The notes beneath the pieces were generated by a model. That model saw only the letters and a list, made by a program, of their open reading frames with translations. It was not told the DNA's origin and searched no databases. This document shows, piece after piece, positions 44,085-55,514 of a stretch of 64,000 bases of DNA (positions within the stretch are counted from its first letter, which is position 1; every line of letters begins with the position of its first letter). Location of the stretch: the NCBI GenBank assembly GCA_022457065.1, contig JAJGBQ010000003.1, positions 4,216,001 to 4,280,000 on the forward strand, written 5' to 3'. The DNA comes from Curvularia sp. ZM96 (Eukaryota > Ascomycota > Dothideomycetes > Pleosporales > Pleosporaceae). A program made the position numbers and the translations under genes.

Positions 44085-45915
44085 ATGTTTTCATTAGGGA
44101 CAGGGAAAGGATGATGTGCATATCAAAAGCATGGCGTTCCGGCGGGTTGTGCTGAGTAGCGACTATGGATAGTAGAGCGAAAGGCTGGTGAAATGATACC
44201 TCAATGACAGATCATGCCCGCCACGTTTGATGGTTAACATTGCTTGGGTTCCTGTTGTCGAAGTGTTGATGCTTGCATGTGACGAGTGTGTTGAGAAAAG
44301 GTGTTGTTTACGCCCAGGTTCTGTGGTAGTGGACCCCAGTAAACTCTATGCGGGTGCGCATGTAGGACGGTATTCCGATGAAATTGCGATTGTTAGCCGG
44401 TGGCTTTGCACTGGCTGCCTGCATGGTGAACTGTTGGCTACGAGTTATGTAATACAAGCGAGAAGAGTGTGATTAGAGAAGAGGAGGAAAAGCCAACAGA
44501 AGATCCGGGCAAGGAGAGGTGGTGTTTGCAACAGTTCACAGCTCCCACGATCATGGTTGGCCGATGATTGACGGTTGAACGTCCAACATTTCAACGTACG
44601 ATACGACTCAAGTTAAAGACCAGGATGGCTGACCTCGGCTGAGGAGGAATAGCGGCCAGCTAGTGATCCTGGCGCGTCTCCTTGCAATCTCCATTCATAT
44701 CTAGCAGCAGCCGATGGTGGTCATTTGCTGACGATTTGAGGCAGCGGGCCATTCTACAGCATGTGCTTGCCGATCTGCTTGTCAAGTTCATCGGCTCAGA
44801 CCGAGAGCAGGTGACATGGATATCCGTGGCTGGGAGGAGAACTGTGGCGGGCGATCCGAGACCGCCGCCATCATGTGGAGAAGTCGTACCGAGATTTCCC
44901 TCGTCTCGTGATGGTGATAGTATAGACGAGACGAAGTTGGGTCGCCATGGGAAGCAGCCTCATTGGCAAAGGCCGAACGACACTAAAGCGTCCTATACAC
45001 ACAGCCTGTTGCTTGGCATCCCCTTGCCCTTGTCCAGTCAACGGCTCATCCCAGACCCTGTGCTCATCAGATATGCACCAATTACAGGCGTCTCAGCAAG
45101 CGAAACAGGTCAAGCCATGCGTATCGGGTTGTTTGTGTGCGACACGGCCAGCCTCGTGCTTTGCAGAACACACTTTACACCACATCACACCATGCATTCT
45201 CCCTCGCACACACAGCCACCCGTCAACGTTTCCTTGCATGAGCCCCGTTCAACCCCACAGACGGGCTAGTCTTGCATTAGCATCGTTCGAACCCTTTGGT
45301 GAGCGTGAGCATGAGCAATCGGGGGCGAGTATTGGATAGGAGGCAAACCGTCCATGCACGTCCAGTCGCAGCTCTTGGTTGCATTGAAAATCACTAATTT
45401 TGGGGGGCCCATGCCGACACGCTAGACCCAAGGCGGCCTAGCCCCTCCCCGACACGGCGTTAGCCTCTGCAACAATGGCGCGGGAAGGATGGCTGGCGGA
45501 CGCACTGATGCTTCTCTCTGTGCTCTCTTCTGACTTGACTCTCCGGGGAGGGTCATGGGTGTTATTGCATTTCGATAGCGACAGAAGCGAAGCGCCAAAA
45601 AGGAACAAAAAGAGACTAGTCCATGTTTTGGCTTGGTCAAAGTTTCTAACGCACCTCGCGGCGCTGAGTTCCCGTGGTTTAATAAATGGCGCCCCCGGAC
45701 TCTCCTTCCACCCCCTTCGTGTCCGCGGCCCATCATCTCTTCCCTTTCGTTGTTGTGTCAACCAAAAGAAAAGTTTACCCATCACTCGCTCGAGGGTTCA
45801 CTGAATCGCCAGTTGTTTTATCAAACATACTCTTGTAATACCTTAATCAACAGCTGAAGCCGTTTCTTCTTCCACTTCTCTCTCAACTTCCCACGTCCTA
45901 TAATCAACAACAAAG
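44085..45915. other. Gene-poor 1.8-kb region
   Basis: No supported gene. The longest plus-strand frame (44682-45269) begins at TTG and reads as low-quality sequence. A TATA-like ttaataaatgg near 45678 and a long CT-rich leader before 45916 look like the core promoter of the following gene. Confidence 0.45.
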
Positions 45916-46475
45916 ATGCGTTTCTCCACCGCTGTTGCCGTCACCGTTGCCGCGTCTGCCAGCCTCGTTGCTGCGCAGAACAAGTGCGCTGCTCAGAAGT
46001 ATGTTTTCCTATTCATCACTGTCTTTGCTTCAGTGGACTAACCCCCTGAACCAGCATCGTCGACACCTGTGTCACCAGCTACCAGTCCCGCATCGACGCC
46101 TGCAACAAGAAGGGCAACGACTTCATCTGCCTCTGCGACGTCTACCGCGATGTCCTCGTCTGCTACAACAACTGCCCTGACTCCCAGGACAGGCCCCCGG
46201 TCGAGAACACCGTCACCTCTTACTGCAATGCTGCTGAGCCCCTCCGCGCTGCCGCTTCCAGCTCCATGGCTTCGGTTGCCAGCGTAGCCGCTACCCAGAG
46301 CCACGCTTCGCCTACAAAGACCGATTCGTCGGCTTCCCCTACCGGCTCGGATGCCAAGACCACCGCTTCGCCTACTGCCTCGTCCTTCTCTGGCTCGTCG
46401 GGTGCTGAGAAGAACGGTCTCAAGGCTGGTGGTGCGCTCGTTGCTCTCTTCGGTGCTGCTGCCGCTCTGTTGTAA
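45916..46475 (+). CDS. Small secreted CFEM-like GPI-anchored protein
   Basis: Exons 45916-45998 and 46055-46475 give 167 aa. The signal peptide is MRFSTAVAVTVAASASLVAA. Eight cysteines follow with spacing C-x8-C-x10-C-x8-C-x-C-x8-C-x3-C-x16-C. The Asp-x2-C-x-C core (DFICLC) and the last spacings agree with the fungal CFEM module, whose Asp binds haem iron, but the first spacing (8 instead of 3) does not. A Ser/Thr/Ala-rich stalk and a hydrophobic tail (GGALVALFGAAAALL) indicate a GPI anchor. CFEM proteins act in haem uptake, wall structure or as effectors. Strong codon bias towards C-ending codons suggests high expression. Confidence 0.78.
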
Positions 46476-46784
46476 GATGGGTCAGTAGGCTGAGGAGGGT
46501 GTTGTTGTTTGGCTTGGTGTTTTGAGGAAATGATATAGGATCGCTTTCAATTGGGATATGCATTGCTATGTCGATTTGGTATTCTCTCTCTACGTGTTTT
46601 CCATGCGTGTGACTGATTGTCTTTGTTTGCGACTTTTTTCTTGGCATCATTCGTGGACTTTGCTTGAACCAAACGTGAATCTTCTTACGTTTTACATAAC
46701 CATAAAAAATGCTATCAGCAGATCTTTAAATCGCTGCAAAGCTTTCCCTAAAACCATTTCATGCTCTGGTACATATATACCATC

Positions 46785-47518
46785 CTACTCCTTGATCCTT
46801 CCATCCTTAACCATCTCCCTAATCACATTGATACTCGACTCGACCGCCATCTTAGCCATCTATCCCTCTTGTCAGTCACGCACACAAAGCAAGTAAGCAA
46901 GCAAGAAAGAAAGAAAGCAAACTCACCCCCTTGAGCTTCTGCAACTCCTTCTCCGCCTCCGCACTCCCCTCCTTTACCTCCGGCAGCCGAAACTCAAACG
47001 CATACGTCATATGCAAGTCTTCGACGCCTCCGGACGGGCCATCTGAGATAATGTTTCGGATATGCGTGCCATCTTCCTGTTCGAAGTCGACCTGTAGAAA
47101 TTGCCATTGTCAGTACCTGTTCTCCTTCATCGTTGCTAATCCCTCCATCTTTCTCTTCCCCGTGATACACTCTCCATACCACCTCAAACAGAAAGAAAAA
47201 AGAGGCAGACCAGGTAAGAAAGTATAGAAAGAGAAAGAGAGAGAGAAAGAAAAAAAAATATACCCAACTAGGCCAATACCCCCTCACCACCTCCCTCGCC
47301 TGATCCTTGGGCCCCATACCCTTTTTAAACACGACATCGCGCGTCACGACTCCCTCACTACTCTCCTCGAGCACCGTGCAACTCTCAATCACCGGCACAA
47401 ACTCCTGTGCGAAACGGATTTTGCGCTGGAGTCCCGCCCAGACTTGTGCGGGGGTGAGAACGGGGCTGGCACCCGAAGGGTTGATGGGCGACGTGTGAGC
47501 GAGGTGGAGGTTCACCAT
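46785..47518 (-). CDS. DUF1857 (AtaL-like, SRPBCC fold) protein
   Basis: Three exons on the complement (47264-47518, 46927-47091, 46785-46859) give 164 aa, the normal family length. Family marks are MVNLHLAHTSPINP at the start, LTPAQVWAGLQRKIRFAQEFVPVIESC, and VVRGYWPSWVDFEQEDGTHIRNIISDGP (read across the first intron). A C-terminal helix (MAVESSINVIREMVKDGRIKE) closes the fold. DUF1857 proteins have a START/SRPBCC-like fold; one member, AtaL, is linked to acetylaranotin biosynthesis, but most are uncharacterised. The role here is unknown. The first intron is a 172-bp one with a long pyrimidine tract right after the donor. Confidence 0.82.
47228..47258. repeat. Purine (GA/A) microsatellite in a DUF1857 intron
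   Basis: A run of gaaa/gaga/poly-A on the plus strand, a CT/T tract in the transcript, lies just after the GTATAT donor. A related gcaa/gaaa microsatellite sits in the second intron at about 46888-46918. Confidence 0.7.
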
Positions 47519-48400
47519 TTTTGATTCCGAAAGGTTTTCTGAGTGGGTAAAATCGAATGTGCGTGTGTATGCGGTGTGTGTTATGGAGGTAATGTGCGTA
47601 AAGAGATGAGTAAGATAGTTCAAAAGGCAAGATTGTTGTTGAAGTATGTATGTGTGTGTGAAAACGTGGAATTGGCTAAAGAACTATAACTATATATACT
47701 CACCTCGACCCTACATATTTCCCAGTCCCCGCTTCGCCCTCACCCACCACCCGAGTGCCGAATACATGCACGACCGGTAACCTAAGCAGAGGGTGCCTGT
47801 CCTCTAGGTTCGGCTCCACGCATACCCCGTCCGAGCATGCCTGCATGCATGCCAAGATCCTGCTTACACAAGCCCCTTACAGCCTCGCGCTTATGATATC
47901 ACCGAACAACGCGCCAAGTCACAATCCCTTAGTCACCATGCCCAACGTCTATGTATGAATTCATACTTCTATCCACCTAGCGGAGTTGCAATGTATGTAC
48001 AACGTCCATCGCGTGAAACATCTTTATTCTTCGGAAACACCGTTATCCTTCCTAATGACTGCGCGCTCATGGCAAAAAAACGAAATAAAAAGCGCTATCC
48101 TACCTCATCCGTCTCAACCCCCAAAACGCCCGATATGCTTGCATGTGCTTGCAAGCCATACGACATATTTCCTCCCCACAATGCAGTGAAGCGAACCAGA
48201 TCAAGTACAGCTCGGAAAGCCGCGAAACATCATATACGACCCAAGGAGCGCCTTTTACGCTCACCAGACTGACGGAAGTGTTTTCCTGACTTCGCATGTT
48301 TTGTACATTGGCATCAAAGCCAACAGGTAGACTCCTCCCCCGAGCCTTGCAACCGCCACGGTGATTTATGCGCAGAGTTGCGTTGACGAAAATTGTAGTT
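47519..48400. other. Intergenic DUF1857 / RSP5
   Basis: About 0.9 kb without a supported gene. A tgtgtgtg tract near 47650 is the only simple repeat noted. Confidence 0.5.
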
Positions 48401-51268
48401 TTACTCTTGTCCAAAGCCGACAGTTTCTTCCACCGCAATGGTGAGTTTCTGATTGAGGGCCTCGAATGTCTTGTACGGCGGTAAGTCGAGACGATTGAAA
48501 CTAAATCTCGTTAGCTACTGCTACATTCAGTGTTTGCATGAATAACTTACCATGTGTGAGACTTGGGCAGCTGATTCGGCTCGCCAGCTTTTTCAATTGT
48601 AAATCTCCTTGGACCATCACTTCCCTGCAAATCCTTGAATCCGTTGACAGGAATACGCGAAGTACCCGTGGCGAATTGCAACAGACGGGACTTTTGTTCG
48701 GCGTCCCAGCTGCGAATGCACTTCCAGAAGTTCTGGATAACCTCGTCGTTCTCTGTGTAACCGCGGTAATCGGTGTGCTTCTTCCAGTCATCGACGTCGA
48801 TATCGGCGATACCTCCTATGAGCAACTCGAGTTCGCGCTCGTCGAAGACATTTACAAGGTCGGCAGGGATCAACTCGTGGAAGCCAGTGATGAAAGCTTG
48901 GAATTGCTCTTCGACACGTTTTTGGATACGCCACTCTGTTATGAGTCTAGTATGGTTAGCAAACGTCCCTGATAATTTTACAGCAGGAGTATACATACTC
49001 GACGTATTCGTGTTTGTTTTCGTTTGTGACCTCAATATTCTCACCTCCCGGCTTCAGCTCGATGCTGACAGTTTCACCAAAGCGCTCGTCATCAGTGGAG
49101 AATGTCAATTCCAAGGCGTCTGTAATATCGTTGTTCCTAGTCCTCGTTAGTTTCAAATCATCTAGAGAACATCTCCTAAACTTACAGCATCCATTCCAGA
49201 TTACGATGGAAGTCAGCATCCACACCCTCCATGTCCTGCAGCGAAACCTTCTTCTTCAAAATCATCTTGTAGAAGGCTCCAATGAAGAAGGCATCGAGGA
49301 AACGGCGATGGAAGATGGCCAGACCCACGACACGTCCGATAAACTTGAAGTAGTTCAGATGCTCAGGATTGATACCGGAGTGGGGATTGATCTGAAGTGT
49401 ATAGTTGTCGTGCGCAGAATACTCGAACAAGCAATAGAAGGGATTGAACATCTCGTGGGAAAGCAAGAAGAAGAATTCTCTGGAGAGACCTCCATAATCG
49501 AGACCGTCTTCGCCGTCGAACTTGATCATCAACCTCTTCTTGAGATCAGCAGCACTTTGCCGCATGATTTCGTGGTATGAATCCTCAAAGATATGCGATC
49601 GGCGCACCTTGACGTGACATTGCCCACTAACAATGCGAAGTGCTGGTTGTGACCGGAAGTAGATGAGCTTGCGGCGGAAGTCTCGCTTGTATTGAGGCAC
49701 GTTCTGATCCAGTGAAGACGGTAACCTCGGGTCGTCCCATGTGGTGGTCTTTGTGTTGTGGTCCACAAAGTACACCCTTGCCGTGTTGGTAAGACGCATT
49801 TCCCATCCCGATGGCAGTGGGCCAAGTTGAGAAACAGGTTGCTGCTGGATGGTGCTTCCATTGGCGGCCTGACCGCCGTACATGCGGATATACTGCTGTC
49901 GACGAGGGTCCACCCAAGTTGTGGTTCGTGTGTTGTGGTCAACAAAGTACGGTCGGCCCTCGGGGGTATGACGTTGCTCCCAACCAGATGGAAGCTCTCC
50001 TGTACCAGCAGTGGTTGCTCCCGTTGCCATCATGCTTGCAGCGTTGGCGGCTGAGCCGCTCGGCGGTGATGGCTGACGCTCGGTGAGGGTAGGCGAGTTG
50101 GCACCGGTTCGGTCCTCTGGCAACATACGATTCTGATGTCGCATGCGTTCCTGCTGGGTCTGCGCTGCCACGTCCCGGCGCTGGTCTGCCTCGTTAAAGC
50201 CTGCGCCTGGTCTGATCCAGGTGGTTTGTCTGGTGTTGTGATCAACGTAATATGTTCGCCCCAGGTGGTCCTCCCGGCGCTCCCAGCCATTTGGCAGTCT
50301 TCCTTGCGCATCCTCGAAAGCGCTGTATGCACCACCAGTACTGCTGCGACCTGCAGCCGCTCCGTTGGGTGCAGGCCCAGGTCCAGCGGGCGGACCAGTC
50401 GGTGCACCTGCTGGAGGACCTTGACTAGCGCGCTGGGGAGTTGACTGGCCGGCGACCGAAGCTCGGTTGCCCGGGTATACATCAGTAGGATGGAGGTTCG
50501 TGGTGGATTGTTGCGGAGTGGAGGCAGCGCCAGGGATGGCACCGTTGGTGGAAGGATGCGGGGATGGATTCGGGCGGGATGCATTCTGGCCCCCCTGGGT
50601 AATGGGAGTGGATAGATTAGTAGAAAGGTTAAGAATGAGCTTGCCGTGAACAACCATATTGTCGTTGGACTTTTTGAGGTCCCGCGTAAGCATTTCTGGA
50701 TCAAGTCAGCATGTAATGTTCCCTGTCGCATGATGTTCCCACGTACCGTCCCCACCCGCGTCAAGGTCTATTACCGACCCGATGCGGACGTTAATGACAC
50801 CCAGGAAGCCCTGGTCCTTCTTCTTGAACTTCTTCTGGTCAAAGATCTGAACCGCCAGGACGCTCTCCTCGTTCACTCTCCTATCCAGTGTGTTAGCGCG
50901 TGTGGTGCGGGAGTGGGAGGGATGGGATGGGATGGTGGCGGGGCGGGGCGTGGGACGTACATGTCGAAACTCTCGTTCCAGTAGGGGTTCAGCGTCTTCT
51001 TGATGACGCTCGTGGTGCGCGTCTGCTCGCCGTTGATGGTGGCTACGGCGAAGGGGTCGGGGAATCCTGTTGCACAAGTATGAGCGACGCGACTTGGGAT
51101 GTATGTTGGTGTGTATACGTACGAAACACATCGCGCTTGTAGAGGCCATCGGCGGCAATGACTAGGTGCTGTCAGCTTCTGGGGGAGCTCCAGGAGGGGC
51201 TAGAGAGTGTATCTGAGGGGGTAAGACGTACTGGTGATGCGCAGGTTGGGCTGGCCTGCGCCGTCCAT
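48401..51268 (-). CDS. RSP5: NEDD4-family HECT E3 ubiquitin ligase (Rsp5/HulA)
   Basis: Eight exons on the complement (51232-51268, 51123-51161, 50961-51066, 50747-50880, 49186-50695, 48999-49136, 48551-48946, 48401-48500) give 819 aa. The order is an N-terminal C2 domain (LRITIIAADGLYKRDVF..., QGFLGVINVRIGSVIDL), a Pro/Gly-rich linker, three WW domains (each with W, YYVDHNT or YFVDHNT, then TTW-x2-P), and a HECT domain ending in FGQE. The catalytic cysteine lies in the HTCFNRLDLPP motif, 32 residues from the C-terminus, as in yeast Rsp5. The ligase ubiquitinates membrane transporters with arrestin adaptors and controls endocytosis and sorting. The last intron splits the catalytic Cys codon. 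Its 5' flank holds tandem repeats. Confidence 0.95.
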
Positions 51269-51290
51269 GATGCTGGGGGTGCGCAGTGAA

Positions 51291-51355
51291 GCAGCGCCGG
51301 ATCAGGGGACAAGCAGCGCCGGATCAAGGGACAGCAGCGCCGGATCAAGGGATAA
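51291..51355. repeat. Three tandem 21-22-bp units before RSP5
   Basis: Units gcagcgccggatcaggggac (+aa), then the same with aagggaca and aagggataa endings, at 51291-51312, 51313-51333 and 51334-51355. They lie 23-87 bp upstream of the RSP5 ATG, so probably in its 5' UTR. Confidence 0.85.
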
Positions 51356-51368
51356 GCACTCGGACGGG

Positions 51369-51856
51369 ATCGAGCTCGCTGGGTTGCAAGAAGAGGAAGA
51401 TGGAGTCGGCTTGGGTTGGCTCGCGGCGGGTGACGAGGATGGTGGAGGAGGCTGTGCCTCTCCCACATAAAACCGGAAAACTAAGACGAGTTCACCTACG
51501 ACACAGTGAATAAGAAATAGCTGTGACAGGTACAGCTACTTGTAAAAGTCGAGTTGGTGGTAAGAAGACGGCAAGTAGTGAGCAACTATGGCAACTACAG
51601 CCAATCGAGCTCGCTGGGTTGCAGCAAGAGGAAGATGGAGTCGGCTTGGGTTGGCTCGCGGCGGGTGACGAGGATGGCGGAGGAGGCTGGTGGAGGAGGC
51701 TGTGCCTCTCCTACAACCCGTAAAACTGGAAAACTAAGACAAGTTCACCTACGACACAGTGAATAAGAAATAGCTGTGACAGGTACAGCTACTTGTAAAA
51801 GTCGAGTTGGTGGTAAGAAGACGGCAAGTAATGAGCAACTATGGCAACTACAGCCA
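51369..51856. repeat. Tandem duplication of ~240 bp upstream of RSP5
   Basis: Copy 1 (51369-51603, 235 bp) is followed directly by copy 2 (51604-51856, 253 bp). Both begin atcgagctcgctgggttgca and end in ggcaactacagcca. Most bases agree; copy 2 has an internal 13-bp duplication (gaggctggtggag) and a small change in the cctaca...aaaac part. The near identity implies a fairly recent event. Confidence 0.88.
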
Positions 51857-52936
51857 CTGTTGAAAGTAGGGTGGATTGATAGGTCCGGTTTCAGTAACTG
51901 GCCGTGCGCCGACGGTGCTTGCCCGGAAAAGTCGTGGCCAGGGTGGGATGCTATGTAATGGCTTATTTGGCGCGTGGTAATCGGGGCCAGCAAAAAAAAG
52001 ATGCAAATTATCAGCAGGCAGTCTGGGTGGATGGTGTCTGCGCGCCCTCGCTCGCTCGCGGCGGCTAGGCTGCTGTTGGGCGCTGCGCTGGGGCGTCCAG
52101 GGCTGCGAAGGCCGGGCAATGGCTTGTGTCGGCTTGGCGCCTGCCCCGCAGGATGGCGGCCGGCCGACAGTAGTGGTGACGGCTGCGAACTGGTGGTGAC
52201 GGCGAGGCTAGCTAACCACCACGGAGCCACGATGCTCACGACATACTGCATAGCACTGTACCCAGCAGCGTGCCAGCGTCTGCCCGGGCACGCCCAACCG
52301 CTCCACGCACCGCCCATCTACACCGTGTCTGCGCCGCTCTTCCGTCCACTCCCAGCGGGCCTGCCGTCGATGATGTCAATCGATGCCCACACCAACTAGG
52401 CCCATCCACCACCACCACCTGCTTGCGGGCGCCGCGTCCACCAATGCCCCCGGAAGCCTGCTGGTGCGCTTCAGCTCTTGTTTCGACTCGCTCGGCACTG
52501 CTCAGCACAGCACGCCCCTCGTTTACCCCCGTCAGGTGATGGCTTGTCTCAAACGCTTTGCAAACAAGGTCGTCTGCTCCCAAACAGGACGCGTGCGCCA
52601 CAGCTGCAGACCCCTAGGGGTGGCGCTAGGGACGCCGGCACCGCCACACATCCGTCGGCTCTGGACCATCCCATCCCATCACTGCACTGCACTAGGAATA
52701 CAGACACTGCGCTTGCTATCCGTGCCATCCGCCCGTCGCGCTGTCATGTCATGTCACTCGCCGGAAATCGCCACCTCAACAGTCATTTCGTGTGCACGTT
52801 TCGCTCTCGTCATAGTCATCCCATTCCGCATACATACATATGATACAACAAGCCCTTGTACTCGCCAGACTCCGCTCTAGATGCGTCTCTATCGTATCCT
52901 GTTTCGTTTCGTCCCGCCCTGCCCTGCCCTGCCCCA
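51857..52936. other. Intergenic RSP5 promoter / kinase 3' side
   Basis: GC-rich, without a supported gene. Long antisense frames (for example 51745-52317 on the minus strand) overlap the duplication and do not look like proteins. Confidence 0.45.
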
Positions 52937-54901
52937 TTACTCCCTAAAACTATTCCCCATCTCCATCTTCCTCATGCCCAGCAACGCCCTGAACTTGAGA
53001 TATGTCTCGTATCCACTCAGCTGCAACTCGACCCTCATGTATCTTGTCCAAGCCGCAAGCCAAGACAGGAAATTGCTGGGCCACAACACAGAACCCGACA
53101 AGTTGTCCAGGCACTCCTCGTACACTGTGCGAGAGGCGTATCGTGCGAGAATAAGAAATGTGCGCACAGGTCCCTGGCGCGTGTGCAGGCCCTCATCGAG
53201 TGAGCGTGCTGATGAAAGGTTAGCAAGGCTGACTACATCCACGTCATCCAGAGGAAACTTACTCAAATCGTTCGTCTTAAGAATCAGAAGAATGACACGA
53301 GGCACCTGACCCAGAAGCTCAATCAGATTCTCAATCAGCCCTTCTCCCAGCGCATCTCCAATAACCTTCTTCTCTTCACTTGTCCGCGACGTCATGACAC
53401 CTCCGCCTCCGTTTTCTTTCTTGGCCAGCACCGTGTAGTCCCTGCCCGTGATAGCCGATGCAAATAGTGGGAAATGCTCGTCCTTGATGCCCGCGACCTC
53501 ATACGCATACCTCCTCATCCCCGCCTCATCAGCGTCTAGCACAGCAAGCCAGAGCTTGGCGTAACTACGGCGCAAAGGCATCGGAATGTCGCGGTACAGC
53601 CCGTGGTCGTACAGAATAACGTCAAAGTTGTGTCTGCTGCCGCGACTGGGATTGTGTCGTATGGCAATGTTTCCTCCGTGCGGATCGCAGTGCAGTGGCG
53701 CATTCTTGCCAAAAATCATCTCGTTGAATATCCTTGCCAGCGCCGCCGACACCTCGTCCCGGTCAATGCCGTGCTCATCCAAGCTCTTGAGATCGTCGGT
53801 GCGGAAGCCAGATACATATTCCATGACCAGCATGCGCCTCTTTGCCCAAAGCACCTCGGGTATGATGACCGGTACATCGCGGACGTGCGAGAAGTACTCA
53901 CGTGCACGCATGGCGTTCTTGCCCTCGAGGGTGAAATCCAGCTCTTGAGGAAGTGACTGCTCCATCTCATCCGACAGCCACGTCAAGTCGTACTCGGGAA
54001 ACCAGCGCTTGAGAGTGGCAAAGGAGAAACTCGTCAGCGCCAGATCGAGCTTTGCCCATTCATCCAAAGCAGGGTGTTGCACTTTGACAGCGACTTTCTG
54101 GCCCGTCTCACGGACCGTCGCCCGGTGCACTTGAGCGAGTGAGGCCGCACCTATAGGCAACTCCTCAAACTCCGAGAAGAAGTCAAAAAGCTCCCGACCA
54201 GTGTCTTGCCGGCACATTTCTTGGATCGACTCAAAGGATGAGACGGGGCACTTGTCTTGTAGCGGAATAAAGGTATCACACCATTCGTTCGGGAGCAGAT
54301 AGTTCATGCTGCTCAGATGTTGTCCCAGCTTGATAAAAATGGATCCGTTCTTCTCGAGCGTGCGGAGGGTGCGTTTGGCGCATCGAAGGTGGCAGGCCTT
54401 GAGTTGCTCGTTGTAATCTGGCTCGTCGTCGAGCTTAAGCACATGGCGATAGCTACGCAGAAAGAAGGTATTAGCTACCAACTATACCCATGTACTACAA
54501 TCAACATACTCTCTGATGTTGAGCACCAGTGTAGAAACCACACGGTAACTCCTCTGTGCCGCCACATAGGCGTGTCTGGCATCTTCGTTGACTGCAATTG
54601 CGGTTGCGCCGACAACCACTCCGCCTCCTATCAAGACCAGTCTTCTCCGTCTCTTGCTACTCTTCGCACTCTTGCCCGCAGCCTTGGCCGCATCGCCCGC
54701 ACTTGCGCTCTCGTTTGCGCTACTTGCAAATGTCCTCTGCGCGCCAATTCTACCCGCCAGACTGTCTTGCCTAGCCCGTGTGCCCCATTGCTGCCATGAA
54801 CCCTGCCGTTGCGGGATCGTCTGTCGTTGCGATCGTATACAGGCTCGGCACGTCCACGTCCTTCGGAGGAGTGGAGAAGAGAGGGCGCTTAAAGTCGACA
54901 T
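52937..54901 (-). CDS. ABC1/ADCK-type atypical kinase, mitochondrial (Cqd2/Mcp2-like)
   Basis: Three exons on the complement (54510-54901, 53263-54452, 52937-53208) give 617 aa. The N-terminus is Arg-rich without acids (presequence), followed by one hydrophobic segment (RRLVLIGGGVVVGATAIAV). Family motifs: FIKLGQ (KxGQ), GAASLAQVHRA (Ala-rich loop), VAVKVQHP, LDFTLEGKNA, VMEYVSGF, HCDPHGGNIAIR and YDHGLYR, where DHG replaces the DFG of ordinary kinases. ABC1 proteins act in coenzyme Q or lipid homeostasis; sequence order resembles yeast Mcp2/Cqd2 and human ADCK1. The last intron (53209-53262, GTAAGT, CTAAC, CAG) is 54 nt with no stop. Spliced, it gives NDLTRSLDEGLHTRQG, the family form. Confidence 0.87.
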
Positions 54902-55514
54902 TATGCGTAGCTCATGGCCGGCGAGGCGGGGTGCATTGCAGGTGCAAAGGGGGTGTTGCTCGAGCAGAAAGCACCTAAAGCGAATGGCACGCGGTGGCCC
55001 TCCGTTTCTAGCCACAATGTCGTCGGTCGACTTTTTTCCATTCAAACGTAGCGCGAATCGGATCGCTGCAGACGCACACCCCGGTCGGTTGGCGGCCGCC
55101 ATCGACACTACCGACGCAGCCCGTAGCCTTGAGACTGCACCACATCACCTCACGCACATACAATATGTACAGGCGTAGACACAGTCGTGTCTGGGTATTT
55201 ACTTGATTCGTCTCTCGGCAATGCAAAGTATTCGACAAAAACATTATACTACTGACATACTCGCGTGAAGAATAGCATCGCAAACTGCCTTCCTCCTACG
55301 GGTATAGCCGCTTCTCTCCAAAGTATCAGTCTATCCTCCAAACGCCAAGAATATTCCTCGACTGCCTTTACCCAGTCATAACCACATGAACAATTCGTCG
55401 TCATATCCCTCGTTTCGATTTCATGAAATACGCCGCCCTCTCTTTTATTCAACGCAAGCATAGTGCCCAGAGTTGGAAGTCCCTGTCTAAAAATGCCACA
55501 TTCTGTATCCTTCT
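54902..55514. other. Intergenic ABC1 kinase promoter / PHO81 3' side
   Basis: About 0.6 kb. An open frame extends upstream of the kinase ATG to 55108 but its sequence is not family-like, so I keep the ATG at 54901. Nothing else seen. Confidence 0.45.

Noticed and set aside
44682..45269. 195-codon plus-strand ORF
   Set aside because: Starts at TTG, has no known similarity and looks like intergenic sequence read by chance.
45281..45300. gttcgaaccc, resembling a tRNA B box
   Set aside because: No A box or cloverleaf stems at the right distance; no tRNA gene could be folded here.
51745..52317. 190-codon minus-strand ORF upstream of RSP5
   Set aside because: Overlaps the tandem duplication, mixed low complexity, no family; more likely promoter sequence.
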